This document shows, one piece after another, positions 18,429 through 28,337 of a stretch of DNA of 64,000 bases. The stretch lies in NCBI RefSeq assembly GCF_010499255.1, contig NZ_JAAGRN010000004.1:248001-312000 (forward strand), written 5' to 3'. Position numbers and translations under genes: made by a program. Source of the DNA: Sheuella amnicola. Its GTDB lineage: Bacteria; Pseudomonadota; Gammaproteobacteria; Burkholderiales; Burkholderiaceae_B. The notes under the pieces were generated by a model. That model was not told the origin of the DNA. It did not search any database and worked only from the letters and a program-made list of their open reading frames with translations. Position 1 is the stretch's first letter. Every line of letters starts with the position of its first letter.

Positions 18429-19024
18429 GCGAACGCGACGTTGATGCCGAGTTGGTTGCCCGTGTGCAGCGAGGCGACCGGCAAGCATTTGATCTGCTGG
18501 TGTTGAAATACCAGCGCAAAATCATGCGACTACTGTCGCGCATGATTCGCGACCCCGCCGAAATCGAGGATGTTGCGCAGGAGGCTTTCATCAAGGCCTA
18601 CCGGGCTTTGCCCCAATTCAGGGGGGAAAGTGCTTTTTATACCTGGCTATATCGAATAGCAATCAATACGGCACGCAACTGGCTCGCGGTCAACAAACGC
18701 CGGCCATCGAATTCTTTGGTTCACGAGAACGAAGATGGTGAAACTTTTGACGAAACCGATAACCTAACCGACAGTAGCACACCCGAATCCGAGCTAGCCA
18801 GTCGGCAAATCGCCCAGACAGTGAACAAGGCGATTGAAGACTTGCCCGAGGAGTTGCGCAACGCGATTGTGATGCGTGAGATTGACGGAATGAGCTACGA
18901 AGATATTGCCCAGAGCATGAATTGTCCGATCGGAACGGTCCGTTCGAGAATATTCAGGGCTCGGGAAGCTATAGCGACCCGATTGCGTCCGATGCTGGGC
19001 AATACGGGCGACAAGCGCTGGTAA
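18425..19024 (+). CDS. rpoE: RNA polymerase sigma factor RpoE (AlgU-like ECF sigma)
   Basis: Extracytoplasmic-function sigma factor that directs the envelope stress response. The 199-residue protein contains region 2 (FDLLVLKYQRKIMRLL, IEDVAQEAFIKAYRALPQFRGES, WLYRIAINTARNWL) and region 4 with the helix-turn-helix SYEDIAQSMNCPIGTVRSRIFRAREAI split across about 160-186. The start is GTG 18425, overlapping the preceding stop and preceded by GGAG. The following rseA, rseB and mucD genes are its classical partners. Confidence 0.96.
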   Translation: MSERDVDAELVARVQRGDRQAFDLLVLKYQRKIMRLLSRMIRDPAEIEDVAQEAFIKAYRALPQFRGESAFYTWLYRIAINTARNWLAVNKRRPSNSLVHENEDGETFDETDNLTDSSTPESELASRQIAQTVNKAIEDLPEELRNAIVMREIDGMSYEDIAQSMNCPIGTVRSRIFRAREAIATRLRPMLGNTGDKRW

Positions 19025-19036
19025 GGAACTTTTAAT

Positions 19037-19591
19037 ATGCAACAGTCAAAACAACATGTCGCAAGTCCGGAGCTCAACCGGGATGAGGTGTCGATCACCA
19101 TTTCCGCATGGATGGATGGGGACGAGGTTGATCTCGCATCGGAAGTACTCTCTACAGAACACGGTTTGGAGCAATGGAAGTTGTATCACTTGATCGGTGA
19201 TACCTTGCGAACGCCTGAGCTCGCTGTGACCCGGGGCGAAACTCTTGCCGCGCGTGTGCATGCTGCGGTCGCCGCCGAGCCTGCGATCATCGCCGCACCC
19301 AAACCTGTTTCGAAAATCGAGGACAGGCCGCAGCGCAAGGCGCACTGGATAAGACGCTATGGGTTGCCGGGACTGGCTATGGCCGCAGCGGTTGCCTCAG
19401 TCATCTGGGTTGCGCGTCCACTGATTGTGCCCGAGATGGGTAACGTCCCGTCACAAATGGCGAATGCGCCTTCGGCTAATGTGATGGCGTCTAATGCGGA
19501 TATGCCAGCCGTGCGTGATTATGTATCCGCGCACCGCTCGATGTCCGGACCATCTGCCGTCAGACAAGTGTCGTTCGGGGCATCACGGTGA
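19037..19591 (+). CDS. rseA: anti-sigma factor RseA/MucA-like
   Basis: Inner-membrane anti-sigma factor that holds RpoE inactive until cleaved under envelope stress. The 184-residue protein has an N-terminal cytosolic anti-sigma domain (ISAWMDGDEVD, then QWKLYHLIGDTLR), a Pro/Lys linker, one membrane helix at about 109-127 and a periplasmic tail. Sequence outside the N-terminal domain is poorly conserved in this family; position between rpoE and rseB makes the call firm. It overlaps rseB at its stop. Confidence 0.9.
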   Translation: MQQSKQHVASPELNRDEVSITISAWMDGDEVDLASEVLSTEHGLEQWKLYHLIGDTLRTPELAVTRGETLAARVHAAVAAEPAIIAAPKPVSKIEDRPQRKAHWIRRYGLPGLAMAAAVASVIWVARPLIVPEMGNVPSQMANAPSANVMASNADMPAVRDYVSAHRSMSGPSAVRQVSFGASR

Positions 19592-20583
19592 TGTCGATGC
19601 GGATTCGTTTAACGCGGCGTGCGATCGGTGTTGTGCTGGGCGCGTTGCTGTCGGGCGTATCCGTGCAGGCCTGTGCCCAAAATCCGGATTTGCTCAAGCT
19701 GATACAGCGGGCCGCGCATACGCTGAACTACGCGGGCGTATTTGCTTACCAGCAAGGTGGACTGATCGAATCATCCCTGATTGTGCATCAGTTTGATGGC
19801 AAGGATGAAAAGGAACGAATCGAACTGCTTAATGGTGCGCCTCGTGAATATATCCGCTTGAATCAGGAAGTATTGAGCCTGATTCCAGAAAATAAAACTG
19901 TGATGCGAGAGCGACAGCGCACAGATCGTTTTCCTGCGTTGTTGCTTGCAAACGAACAGGCGCTGGACGCGAATTACAGCGTGCGCACTTTGTCACAAGT
20001 TCTGCGTGTCGCCGGCAGGCCATGTGAACTTGTGGATGTCGTGGCCAAGGATGCGCATCGCTATAGCTACAGACTTTGCGTGGATACGCAAACACAGTTG
20101 TTGCTTAAAGCACAGACAGTCAATCATCACGGTGTAGTCATCGAGCAGGTTGCTTTCACTCAAGTCAGTATCGGCCAGGATATTTCTCCAAGCATGCTCG
20201 AACCCAGTTGGCCAACCGAAGGATGGTCGCAAGTCGATGTGCCTCAGAAAGATGTTGATTTGAAAGCACAGGGCTGGCGCGTGGTACCACCTCCCGGCTA
20301 TGAAGTCAGTGCGCAAGTCCTGCGTGAGTTTTCCGAAAACAGACAAGTTCAACAAATGGTCTTGTCCGACGGCCTCGCCACAATTTCAATATTTATTGAA
20401 CCTTATTCAAATGAGCGGTCTGAATACAAACCACAAGGTGCAGCGCAGATGGGTTCTGTGAACATCTATGGGTTGAAAGTCGCAAATTTCTGGTTGACTG
20501 TTCTGGGTGAGGTGCCGGCCGCGACCCTGGAGCAGTTGGCGCAGTCGATTCAATACGTGTCCGCGGCGGATTCAAAAAAATAG
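19588..20583 (+). CDS. rseB: sigma-E regulatory protein RseB/MucB
   Basis: Periplasmic protein that binds the anti-sigma factor and protects it from proteolysis until displaced by envelope damage. The 331-residue product has a cleavable signal (to about residue 30, before QNPDLLKLI), then the MucB/RseB N-terminal domain (YAGVFAYQQGG, RERIELLNG-type segments) and C-terminal domain (VVPPPGYE). The start may be GTG 19588 or ATG 19591; both overlap the rseA stop. Confidence 0.93.
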   Translation: MMSMRIRLTRRAIGVVLGALLSGVSVQACAQNPDLLKLIQRAAHTLNYAGVFAYQQGGLIESSLIVHQFDGKDEKERIELLNGAPREYIRLNQEVLSLIPENKTVMRERQRTDRFPALLLANEQALDANYSVRTLSQVLRVAGRPCELVDVVAKDAHRYSYRLCVDTQTQLLLKAQTVNHHGVVIEQVAFTQVSIGQDISPSMLEPSWPTEGWSQVDVPQKDVDLKAQGWRVVPPPGYEVSAQVLREFSENRQVQQMVLSDGLATISIFIEPYSNERSEYKPQGAAQMGSVNIYGLKVANFWLTVLGEVPAATLEQLAQSIQYVSAADSKK

Positions 20584-20613
20584 TCAGCCTAGAACGCGTT
20601 TCAAACGGAGTTA

Positions 20614-22101
20614 ATGATGCAAGATATGTATCAGTCTTATGTGTATCAGCCTGCATATCGCTTTCGTCGCGCTATGTTGGGTTTCATGATGTCTCTAGCG
20701 TTGATTGCCGGTGGCTTGCAAAGCTATCAGGCGCATGCTCAAGTTTCCGGCTTGCCGGACTTCACCGCGATTGTCGAGAAGGCCGAACCGGCCGTGGTCA
20801 ATATCCGCACGACCGCCAAGGTCGCGGTGCGAGGTAATGCAGGACAGGACCCGTCCGAAATGTTCCGCTATTTTTTCGGTCCTGATTTTCAACCGCCCGG
20901 TGGTAAACAGAGTCCGCAGCCAGGACAGAGAGGCCGTCGTGCAGATCCGGAAGAGCGTTCGGTTCCTCGTGGAGTCGGCTCGGGTTTCTTTATTTCCGAG
21001 GATGGCTATTTGTTGACGAATCATCACGTCGTTGCCGATGCGACGGATATTTTCGTGACACTGACCAATGGCAAGGAATTTAAAGCCAAGGTGATTGGTA
21101 GCGATGAGCGTACCGATGTGGCATTGCTCAAAATTGATGCCAAAGGCATGGCAACCTTACCGATCGGCAACGCTAAACTGCTTAAAAAGGGTCAATGGGT
21201 GATGGCAATCGGCTCGCCCTTTGGTCTGGAGTCGACAGTGACTTCCGGCATCGTGAGTGCGATCGGACGCGACACGGGGGATTATCTTCCCTTCATTCAG
21301 ACAGACGTTGCAGTCAATCCCGGCAACTCGGGTGGTCCGTTGCTGAACATGAACGGTGAAGTTGTTGGCATCAATGCCCAGATTGTTTCGCGCAGCGGTG
21401 GTTTCATGGGTATATCGCTTGCGATACCGATTAACGAGGCCATGGGCATTGTCGAGCAGTTGCGCGCAACGGGTAAGGTCACGCGTGGCCGCATCGGTGT
21501 GCAGATCGGTGAGCTCAACAAGGATGTGGCTCAGGCGCTTGGGTTGCCTAAGGCTGAAGGTGCGATGGTCAGTGGTGTCGAGCCGGACGCTCCAGCAGAC
21601 AAAGCCGGTATTCAACCCGGGGATGTGATCACTTCTTTCGCAGGTAAGCCAATTGTTAAGTGGTCCGATTTGCCCCGTCTCGTCGGAGAGGTGAAGCCCG
21701 GAACGGCTGCACCGATCGAAGTTTGGCGCAAGGGCAAGCTGGTCAAGTTGACTGTCAACGTGGGAGAACTGAAGGCTGATCCCAAAGTTGCAGCCAAGGA
21801 GGAGGCGAAAGCTGCTGAATTCTCGACAAAAGTACTAGGTTTGGGTGTGGTGGCGGTCGATGCTGAAACTCAATCCAAGCTGAGAATCAAAGGCGGGGTC
21901 AAGGTCACCTCCGTTGAAGCCCCGGCCAGTAGTTCCGGCATTTCACAGGGTGACATTATCTTGGCTGCGGGTGATACGGATATTACTAGTCCGGATCAGT
22001 TTGCTAAGTTAATCTCAGGACTGGATAAGGCTAAACCGGTTCCGTTGATGGTTCGAAGCGGTGAGCAAACCCGCTGGGTCACCGTTCAGCCTGCCAAGTA
22101 A
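20614..22101 (+). CDS. mucD: DegP/MucD-type periplasmic serine protease
   Basis: Do-family protease and chaperone of the periplasm, a member of the sigma-E system. The 495-residue precursor has a signal peptide to about residue 42 (AHAQ). Its trypsin-like domain has the triad His138 (NHHVV), Asp168 (RTDVALL) and Ser239 (NPGNSGGPL). Two PDZ domains follow at about 285-370 and 400-490. A Pro/Gln/Arg-rich loop at about 93-118 is the flexible LA loop. The gene follows rseB, as mucD follows mucB in pseudomonads and Bordetella. Confidence 0.94.
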   Translation: MMQDMYQSYVYQPAYRFRRAMLGFMMSLALIAGGLQSYQAHAQVSGLPDFTAIVEKAEPAVVNIRTTAKVAVRGNAGQDPSEMFRYFFGPDFQPPGGKQSPQPGQRGRRADPEERSVPRGVGSGFFISEDGYLLTNHHVVADATDIFVTLTNGKEFKAKVIGSDERTDVALLKIDAKGMATLPIGNAKLLKKGQWVMAIGSPFGLESTVTSGIVSAIGRDTGDYLPFIQTDVAVNPGNSGGPLLNMNGEVVGINAQIVSRSGGFMGISLAIPINEAMGIVEQLRATGKVTRGRIGVQIGELNKDVAQALGLPKAEGAMVSGVEPDAPADKAGIQPGDVITSFAGKPIVKWSDLPRLVGEVKPGTAAPIEVWRKGKLVKLTVNVGELKADPKVAAKEEAKAAEFSTKVLGLGVVAVDAETQSKLRIKGGVKVTSVEAPASSSGISQGDIILAAGDTDITSPDQFAKLISGLDKAKPVPLMVRSGEQTRWVTVQPAK

Positions 22102-22130
22102 GGCAAGAACGGCTAGAATAGCGGTTTGCC

Positions 22131-22161
22131 GCAAAAGGGGGCGCGATGCGTCCCTTTTTGC
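22131..22161 (+). terminator. probable terminator between mucD and lepA
   Basis: GCAAAAGGG pairs with CCCTTTTTGC around an 11-12 base loop. The U-run lies within the 3' arm instead of after it, so termination may be partial. Confidence 0.5.
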
Positions 22162-22185
22162 TTAATGGCTAACTGATTAGGCTCT

Positions 22186-23976
22186 ATGCAGCATATCCGC
22201 AACTTCTCCATCATCGCCCATATTGATCACGGCAAATCGACGCTGGCTGACCGCCTGATTCAGCGTTGTGGTGGTCTGGCCGCCCGTGAAATGTCCGCTC
22301 AGGTTCTCGACTCAATGGATATCGAGCGCGAGCGTGGCATCACCATCAAGGCCCAGACTGCTGCGCTTGAGTACAAGGCTGCCAACGGTCAGATCTATAA
22401 CTTGAATCTGATTGATACACCCGGGCACGTCGACTTCTCCTACGAGGTCAGTCGATCGCTCTCGGCTTGCGAGGGGGCCTTGCTTGTTGTGGACGCCTCC
22501 CAAGGCGTCGAGGCGCAGACTGTCGCCAACTGCTATACGGCGATCGAGCTTGGCGTAGAGGTCCTTCCGATTCTCAACAAAATGGATTTGCCCCAGGCAG
22601 ATCCCGACAGCGCGCGTGCCGAGATCGAAGATGTGATCGGGATCGATGCGACCGATGCGATTATGGCCAGTGCTAAAACAGGCATGGGCATCGATGAGAT
22701 TCTTGAGGCCGTTGTGGCCCGGATTCCTCCCCCCAAGGGAGATCCCGAGGCTCCTCTACAGGCGTTGATTATTGATTCGTGGTTCGACAATTACGTCGGC
22801 GTTGTGATGCTCTTGCGCATTGTGAATGGCGTGTTGCGTCCAAAGGACAAGATTTCGTTCATGGCAACGGGCGCCGTGCACCTGTGCGAGCAAGTTGGTG
22901 TGTTTACGCCCAAGTCGCTTCAGCGACCATTGCTGTCCGCAGGTGAGGTCGGCTTTATCACGGCCGGCATCAAAGAGTTGAAAGACGCTAAGGTCGGTGA
23001 CACGATTACGCTGGCCGGCAAGCCGGCCGCCGAACCTTTGCCGGGTTTCAAAGAGGTCAAGCCACAAGTGTTTGCCGGGCTGTACCCTGTTGAGAGCAGC
23101 GAATACGACCAACTTCGGGATTCGCTCGAAAAGCTCAAGCTCAATGATGCGGCCTTGATGTTCGAACCCGAGGTGTCGCAGGCTTTAGGTTTTGGTTTCC
23201 GCTGCGGTTTCCTGGGCTTGTTGCACATGGAAATTGTGCAGGAACGACTTGAGCGCGAATTCGACATGGATATCATCACGACTGCACCATCCGTGGTGTA
23301 CGAAGTCGTGCTTCGCGACAACTCGGTGATCCATATCGAAAGCCCTTCGCGCATGCCTGATGTGGGGCAATACATCGAAATCCGCGAACCGATCGTGACG
23401 GTGACGTTGTTCATGCCCCAGGAATATGTCGGACCAGTGATGACGCTTTGCAATAACAAGCGCGGCGTCCAGATCGACATGACGTATCACGGCCGTCAGG
23501 TGCATCTGCATTATGAAATCCCGTTGGCCGAAATCGTGCTCGACTTTTTCGACAAGCTCAAATCCGTTTCGCGAGGATATGCGTCAATGGATTACGAGTT
23601 TAAAGAGTATTGTGCGGCCGATGTGGTGAAGGTGGACTTGCTGATTAATTCCGACAAAGTGGATGCCTTGTCATCGATTTGTCACCGATCGAACGCGAGG
23701 TATCGCGCGCGTGAAGTCGTGTCCAAAATGCGTGAATTGATCCCACGCCAGATGTATGACGTTGCCATACAGGCTGCAATCGGCGCCGAGATCATTGCAC
23801 GCGAAAACGTCAAGGCATTGCGCAAGAACGTTCTGGCCAAGTGTTATGGCGGTGACATCACCCGCAAGAAGAAACTGCTTGAAAAGCAAAAGGCCGGTAA
23901 AAAACGCATGAAGCAGGTTGGCAGTGTCGAAATTCCTCAAGAGGCTTTCCTGGCTATCTTGCAGGTCGATAATTAA
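22186..23976 (+). CDS. lepA: elongation factor 4 (LepA)
   Basis: Ribosome-dependent GTPase that influences translation initiation and back-translocation. The 596-residue protein has G1 [11 protein letters not shown]3 [15 protein letters not shown] and G4 NKMD, then EF-G-like domains and the LepA-specific C-terminal domain ([17 protein letters not shown] and a basic end). Full length for the family. It is followed by lepB, the usual pairing. Confidence 0.98.
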   Translation: MQHIRNFSIIAHIDHGKSTLADRLIQRCGGLAAREMSAQVLDSMDIERERGITIKAQTAALEYKAANGQIYNLNLIDTPGHVDFSYEVSRSLSACEGALLVVDASQGVEAQTVANCYTAIELGVEVLPILNKMDLPQADPDSARAEIEDVIGIDATDAIMASAKTGMGIDEILEAVVARIPPPKGDPEAPLQALIIDSWFDNYVGVVMLLRIVNGVLRPKDKISFMATGAVHLCEQVGVFTPKSLQRPLLSAGEVGFITAGIKELKDAKVGDTITLAGKPAAEPLPGFKEVKPQVFAGLYPVESSEYDQLRDSLEKLKLNDAALMFEPEVSQALGFGFRCGFLGLLHMEIVQERLEREFDMDIITTAPSVVYEVVLRDNSVIHIESPSRMPDVGQYIEIREPIVTVTLFMPQEYVGPVMTLCNNKRGVQIDMTYHGRQVHLHYEIPLAEIVLDFFDKLKSVSRGYASMDYEFKEYCAADVVKVDLLINSDKVDALSSICHRSNARYRAREVVSKMRELIPRQMYDVAIQAAIGAEIIARENVKALRKNVLAKCYGGDITRKKKLLEKQKAGKKRMKQVGSVEIPQEAFLAILQVDN

Positions 23977-24006
23977 TTCGAATGTCAGGAATATGAGGTT
24001 GAGTCG

Positions 24007-24906
24007 ATGAGCTGGAATTTCGCCCTGATTCTATTTGTACTGCTGGTCACGACCGGGATCATCTGGACGATGGATCGTTTCTGGCTGAGTCGCGCACGTC
24101 GTGCCAGAGTGAATCAAGCACTTGATCTGGCTCGACCCTCGTGGGCAGGCTTGCCGGCAACCGAGGTACAGGCTCGCGAGGATCAAATTCGCGCTGAAAT
24201 AGGCCATATTCCATGGTGGGTCGAATACGGTGTCAGTTTTTTTCCTGTCATACTTTTCGTGTTTGTGTTGCGCTCCTTCATCGTTGAGCCTTTTCGAATT
24301 CCTTCGGGTTCGATGCTTCCGACACTACAGTCCGGTGATCTCATCCTGGTGAACAAATTCACTTATGGAATACGTCTACCTGTTCTGGATGCGAAAATCA
24401 TCAAGGTAGGATCACCGCAGCGGGGAGATGTGATGGTGTTCCGTTATCCGGTCGATCCTTCGGTGGATTACATCAAGCGAGTTGTGGGATTGCCTGGAGA
24501 TGAAATCGCCTATCTCGATAAAAAACTGCTGATTAACGGTAAACCAGTCCCTCGCATCAAGGATGGCGATTATCTCGAGCAGGACGGTGTGGCTTATACG
24601 GCACACTTTATTCCTCAATTTATCGAGCAGCTAGGCGAAGTTGAGCACAAAATACTCGTCGAAGAGCGTAGTTATCAGGATTTAAGACCAATTTCAAATT
24701 TCCCGTATCGTGAAAAGTGCGAATACCTTAGTAATGGCATTCGTTGTACAGTGCCTGAGGGCGTTTACTTTATGATGGGTGACAATCGCGATAACAGTTT
24801 GGACAGTCGATTCTGGGGTTTTGTCCCTGAGGCGAACATTGTCGGTCGCGCATTTTTTATCTGGATGAATTTCGGCAATCTGGGACGCATTGGTCGTTTT
24901 CACTAA
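24007..24906 (+). CDS. lepB: signal peptidase I
   Basis: Inner-membrane protease that removes signal peptides from secreted proteins. The 299-residue protein has two N-terminal membrane helices (about 5-22 and 74-92) and the Ser/Lys dyad: Ser102 in IPSGSMLPTL and Lys157 in DYIKRVVGLPGD. The box MMGDNRDNSLDSRFWG confirms the family. It forms part of the lepA-lepB-rnc-era-recO run. Confidence 0.97.
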   Translation: MSWNFALILFVLLVTTGIIWTMDRFWLSRARRARVNQALDLARPSWAGLPATEVQAREDQIRAEIGHIPWWVEYGVSFFPVILFVFVLRSFIVEPFRIPSGSMLPTLQSGDLILVNKFTYGIRLPVLDAKIIKVGSPQRGDVMVFRYPVDPSVDYIKRVVGLPGDEIAYLDKKLLINGKPVPRIKDGDYLEQDGVAYTAHFIPQFIEQLGEVEHKILVEERSYQDLRPISNFPYREKCEYLSNGIRCTVPEGVYFMMGDNRDNSLDSRFWGFVPEANIVGRAFFIWMNFGNLGRIGRFH

Positions 24907-24927
24907 ATTGGTCATTTAAAACTTTTA

Positions 24928-25686
24928 ATGTCACTTGCTGCACTTGAGACTTCGCTTGAATATAAATTCACAAAGCCTGCTCTGTTAGAACAGGCTTTGA
25001 CCCACCGCAGCCATGGTGCGCGTCATAATGAACGACTCGAGTTTCTGGGTGACTCTGTTCTGAACATGGCCGTTGCCGCATTGTTGTTCAATCACTATGG
25101 AACGTTGGACGAGGGTGATTTGTCGCGAGTGCGCGCCAATCTCGTTAAACAGGCGTCTTTGGCGGAAATCGCCCAGAAACTGGATTTGTCGCGTTTTCTT
25201 CGGCTAGGGGAAGGCGAACTGAAAAGTGGCGGATTTCGTCGGCCCTCGATCTTGGCCGATACGTTTGAGGCGATCCTGGCGGCTGTTTATCTTGATGGTG
25301 GCTTTGTTGCTGCCCAGGTTTTGATCGAGCGTTTGTATGTCCCCATCCTTGCCAGCGTGGATCCTTTAACGCTTGGTAAAGACGCGAAAACATTACTGCA
25401 AGAGTTTTTACAAAGTCGCAAGTTGGCGTTACCCATTTATAGCGTGGTGGCCACTCACGGAGCGGCTCACAGTCAACAGTTCGAGGTCGAGTGTTCGATC
25501 CCCGTGCTGGACATCAAAATCGTTGCGGCCGGATCCAGCCGTCGGGCGGCAGAACAGTCCGCCGCAAAACTCGCGCTTGAGGGCGCAGAGGCGGCGAGCC
25601 CCGCACCTGTAAAAAAACGTTCGGCCCGGGCACGTAAAACGGCTCAGTTAACGCTGCCGGTTGCGGTTGCTCAGGAGCTTAAATGA
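24928..25686 (+). CDS. rnc: ribonuclease III
   Basis: Double-strand-specific endonuclease that matures rRNA precursors. The 252-residue protein has the signature [12 protein letters not shown] with metal ligands Glu38 and Asp42, a second acidic cluster in [16 protein letters not shown], and a C-terminal dsRNA-binding domain (about 155-222). A basic tail ([13 protein letters not shown]) follows. The stop overlaps the era start by four bases. No strong ribosome site precedes the ATG. Confidence 0.97.
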   Translation: MSLAALETSLEYKFTKPALLEQALTHRSHGARHNERLEFLGDSVLNMAVAALLFNHYGTLDEGDLSRVRANLVKQASLAEIAQKLDLSRFLRLGEGELKSGGFRRPSILADTFEAILAAVYLDGGFVAAQVLIERLYVPILASVDPLTLGKDAKTLLQEFLQSRKLALPIYSVVATHGAAHSQQFEVECSIPVLDIKIVAAGSSRRAAEQSAAKLALEGAEAASPAPVKKRSARARKTAQLTLPVAVAQELK

Positions 25687-26573
25687 CGGAAATCGCTCAT
25701 CGCTGCGGCTTTATTGCCGTAGTCGGCCGACCGAACGTCGGAAAGTCCACACTGACCAACGCCTTGATCGGAACCAAAATTTCAATTGTTTCGCGCAAGG
25801 CTCAAACGACTCGTCATCGCATCCAGGGGGTGCTGACTCGGGATCGTGAGCAGTTCGTATTCGTCGATACGCCTGGTTTTCAGACGCGTCATGGCGGTGC
25901 CATGAACAAGATGATGAACCGTGTCGTGACTCAAACACTAGCCGACGTCGATGTCGTGCTTTTCGTTGTCGAGGCGGGCAAGTGGTCTCCCGGCGATTCT
26001 AAGCTGCTTGGTTTATTGCATGATCCCAAGAAGACGATTCTTGTGATCAGCAAAATCGATCAGCTTAAGAATCGCGATGAACTCTATCCTTTTGTCGCTC
26101 AAATTGCATCGCAGTTCGATTTTGCAGCCGTTGTGCCGGTGAGTTCGACCAAGCGTCATCAACTTGATCAGCTGCTCGACGAAGTAGCCAAGCTATTGCC
26201 GGAGAATGAACCTTTCTTTGATGCCGATACGCTGACGGATCGCCCGGTGCGTTTCATTGCCGCTGAATTGATTCGCGAGAAAATTTTCCGTTTGGTCGGC
26301 GATGAGCTGCCATATGGTTCGACTGTCGTAATCGAACAGTGGGATGAGACAGAAAAAGGCGTCAGTATCGCAGCTTGCGTCATTGTCGAGCGGGAAACGC
26401 ATCGTCCGATTTTGTTGGGTGTAGGGGGGTCGCACATGAAGCGAATCGCAACCGAAGCGCGCCAGGATATCGCCAAGCTACTCGACAAGCCGGTTCATCT
26501 CGAGATCTATATCAAAGTGCGCAAGGGATGGGCCGAAAAAGAAAGCAGTTTGCGTGACTTAGGTTATGAGTAG
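25683..26573 (+). CDS. era: GTPase Era
   Basis: GTPase that binds the 3' end of 16S rRNA and assists 30S assembly. The 296-residue protein has G1 [10 protein letters not shown]3 DTPGFQ and a C-terminal KH domain ([16 protein letters not shown]). The G4 motif reads SKID where NKxD is usual, a conservative change at the guanine-recognition site. It overlaps rnc upstream and recO downstream, so all three are co-translated. Confidence 0.97.
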   Translation: MTEIAHRCGFIAVVGRPNVGKSTLTNALIGTKISIVSRKAQTTRHRIQGVLTRDREQFVFVDTPGFQTRHGGAMNKMMNRVVTQTLADVDVVLFVVEAGKWSPGDSKLLGLLHDPKKTILVISKIDQLKNRDELYPFVAQIASQFDFAAVVPVSSTKRHQLDQLLDEVAKLLPENEPFFDADTLTDRPVRFIAAELIREKIFRLVGDELPYGSTVVIEQWDETEKGVSIAACVIVERETHRPILLGVGGSHMKRIATEARQDIAKLLDKPVHLEIYIKVRKGWAEKESSLRDLGYE

Positions 26574-27162
26574 ACGCGTATTGCGCGTTCTGGATGCGCC
26601 GGGTTATGTGTTGCATGCGACAGCCTGGCGGGAAACTTCACTGATCGTTCAAGTATTTTCTAGAGACCACGGTTGGATCAGCATGGTCGCGAAAGGGGCG
26701 AAGCGTCCTCACTCCGCCCTAAGGCCGGCGTTGTCCGTGTTTCAGCCCTTGCTTTTGTCTTGGACCGGAGGCGGTGAAATCAAGACGCTGACGCGTGCGG
26801 AATGCGCCGGAGTCCATGCGTTGCCCGGACCTGCGTTGATGTCTTGCTGGTATATGAACGAGTTGCTTTTCCGGCTTTTACCGCACGAAGATGCGCATCC
26901 CGGATTATTCGACGCTTATGTGATCGCCTTGCAACGACTTGCAGCAGGTCAGCCGGCTGCGGGATCTTTGCGTCGTTTCGAATGGATGTTGCTGCATGAA
27001 ACAGGGTATGGATTGGATGAGCAGGAACCCGATTTTGATGATCCAGTCAACGAGCCTGAGTTAAGGGCATCATTGCGCGCGCGCCTGTCCGAGCACCTTG
27101 CCGACAAGCCTCTGGCGACACGTCAGGTTTTATTGGCTTTGCAGCGTTACCAGTCGCGCTAG
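26566..27162 (+). CDS. recO: DNA repair protein RecO (short form)
   Basis: RecO helps load RecA onto single-stranded DNA in the RecFOR pathway. The protein shows the N-terminal OB-fold (VLHATAWRETSLIVQVFSRDHG, MVAKGAKRP) and the helical middle domain (YMNELLFRLLPHEDAHPGLFDAY, FEWMLLHETGYG). At 198 residues it is shorter than most family members (about 230-260): the zinc-binding insertion and part of the C-terminal helical domain appear reduced. It begins eight bases inside era. The usual next genes, pdxJ and acpS, are absent. Confidence 0.88.
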   Translation: MSRRVLRVLDAPGYVLHATAWRETSLIVQVFSRDHGWISMVAKGAKRPHSALRPALSVFQPLLLSWTGGGEIKTLTRAECAGVHALPGPALMSCWYMNELLFRLLPHEDAHPGLFDAYVIALQRLAAGQPAAGSLRRFEWMLLHETGYGLDEQEPDFDDPVNEPELRASLRARLSEHLADKPLATRQVLLALQRYQSR

Positions 27163-27177
27163 ATTTGTCCCCGAAAT

Positions 27178-27210
27178 AAAAAGCGCCCAACAGGATTTCC
27201 TGACGGGCGC
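27178..27210 (-). terminator. rho-independent terminator of the alcohol dehydrogenase operon
   Basis: GCGCCC and GGGCGC (27183-27188, 27205-27210) enclose a second stem, CAGGA/TCCTG. On the minus strand the hairpin is followed by TTTTTATTTC. It ends transcripts from the minus-strand operon just beyond recO; on the plus strand there is no U-tract. Confidence 0.85.
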
Positions 27211-27241
27211 AATTCAAGCGATGCCTGATTAAGTTGTCGGA

Positions 27242-28303
27242 TTAGGCGGTCAGAACGGCGCGTCCGATCACTTTGCCTTCACGCAACGATGTCAATACTT
27301 TGTCCGCATCGGCAAGCGGATGCTTGTGAACCGGAACCGGCTTCACTTTTCCATCCCGAACCAGTTTCATCAAGTCATGCATTTCGGCCAGTGAACCGGT
27401 GTAACTTCCCAGAATCTGCAGTGCCTTCATAGGAATGAATGCAATTGGCCATGGGGCCGCTCCCCCGAACAGACCAACGATGACGAGCTTGCCGCCTTTG
27501 ATCAAGCTGTTGAATGCCAAATCGGTAGTGGATGGGGCGCCAACCAGATCGATCACTGCCTGAACCATTTTGCCGCCATTGGCTTTGATGATTTGTTGCG
27601 CAGCGTCGGGTGCTGCTCCATCAATCGCGGCCAGGGCGCCTGCATCTAACGCCGCCTGACGTTTAGCTGGATCAATATCCACAACGATTGCGCCGGCGCC
27701 ACCCTGAGCCTTCAGAATTTCAAGGCACATCAGGCCCAGGCCACCAGCACCCATAATTACGACCGGATGTTTCTGGAAAGTTTTGGCGCCAACCTTGTTC
27801 AGGGCGCTGAATGTCGTGATGCCCGAGCATGCGTAGGGCGCAATGACGGCGGGATCGAGATTGCCGATATCGATCAGATATTTGGCATCGGGCACCATGA
27901 TGTGATCGGCATAGCCGCCGTCGCGGTGCACCCCCAGATACTGCGGGTTGGCGCAATGGTTATCAAGATTGTCTTCAACGCATGCAGGACATTTACCGCA
28001 TCCGATCCAAGGATAAACCAGATAGTTTTTACCCTTTTCCACACCTTTCGCATCCGGGCCCATGGCAACCACCGTACCTGCGGTTTCATGGCCCATTGTC
28101 ATCGGTAACTTGATGCCACGATCTTTGAGCGATAGCGTACGGCCATTGCCCAGGTCGTAGCCGCCTTCCCAGAAGTGGATATCACTGTGGCATACACCAG
28201 CCGCGCGCACTTCAACCAGAACCTCTTTGCCGGTCGGGGTGGGTGTTTCCCGCTCGATTAATTTCAGCGCGGACTTAAAATCAACTACACAATAGCATTT
28301 CAT
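27242..28303 (-). CDS. zinc-dependent alcohol dehydrogenase
   Basis: Medium-chain NAD(P)-dependent dehydrogenase, 353 residues. Catalytic-zinc ligands are the cysteine in GVCHSD, the GHETAG histidine, and a third cysteine in APYACSGIT. The structural-zinc lobe CGKCPACVEDNLDNHC is complete, and the Rossmann loop is GAGGLG. GGAG precedes the ATG. It is the last gene of the minus-strand operon after the CoA ligase, acyl-CoA dehydrogenase and binding protein, so an alcohol or hydroxyacyl intermediate of that pathway is a likely substrate. The actual substrate cannot be read from sequence. Confidence 0.9.
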   Translation of the reverse strand: MKCYCVVDFKSALKLIERETPTPTGKEVLVEVRAAGVCHSDIHFWEGGYDLGNGRTLSLKDRGIKLPMTMGHETAGTVVAMGPDAKGVEKGKNYLVYPWIGCGKCPACVEDNLDNHCANPQYLGVHRDGGYADHIMVPDAKYLIDIGNLDPAVIAPYACSGITTFSALNKVGAKTFQKHPVVIMGAGGLGLMCLEILKAQGGAGAIVVDIDPAKRQAALDAGALAAIDGAAPDAAQQIIKANGGKMVQAVIDLVGAPSTTDLAFNSLIKGGKLVIVGLFGGAAPWPIAFIPMKALQILGSYTGSLAEMHDLMKLVRDGKVKPVPVHKHPLADADKVLTSLREGKVIGRAVLTA

Positions 28304-28337
28304 TTTAATTAGTCTCCAGAATCACAGGATTCGATGA

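Noticed and set aside
19025-19050. GGAACTT...GTCAAA, resembling a sigma-E promoter before rseA
   Set aside because: The spacer is about two bases shorter than usual for sigma-E sites and the -35-like part serves as the rseA ribosome site (AAGGA); the -10-like part is inside the rseA coding region.
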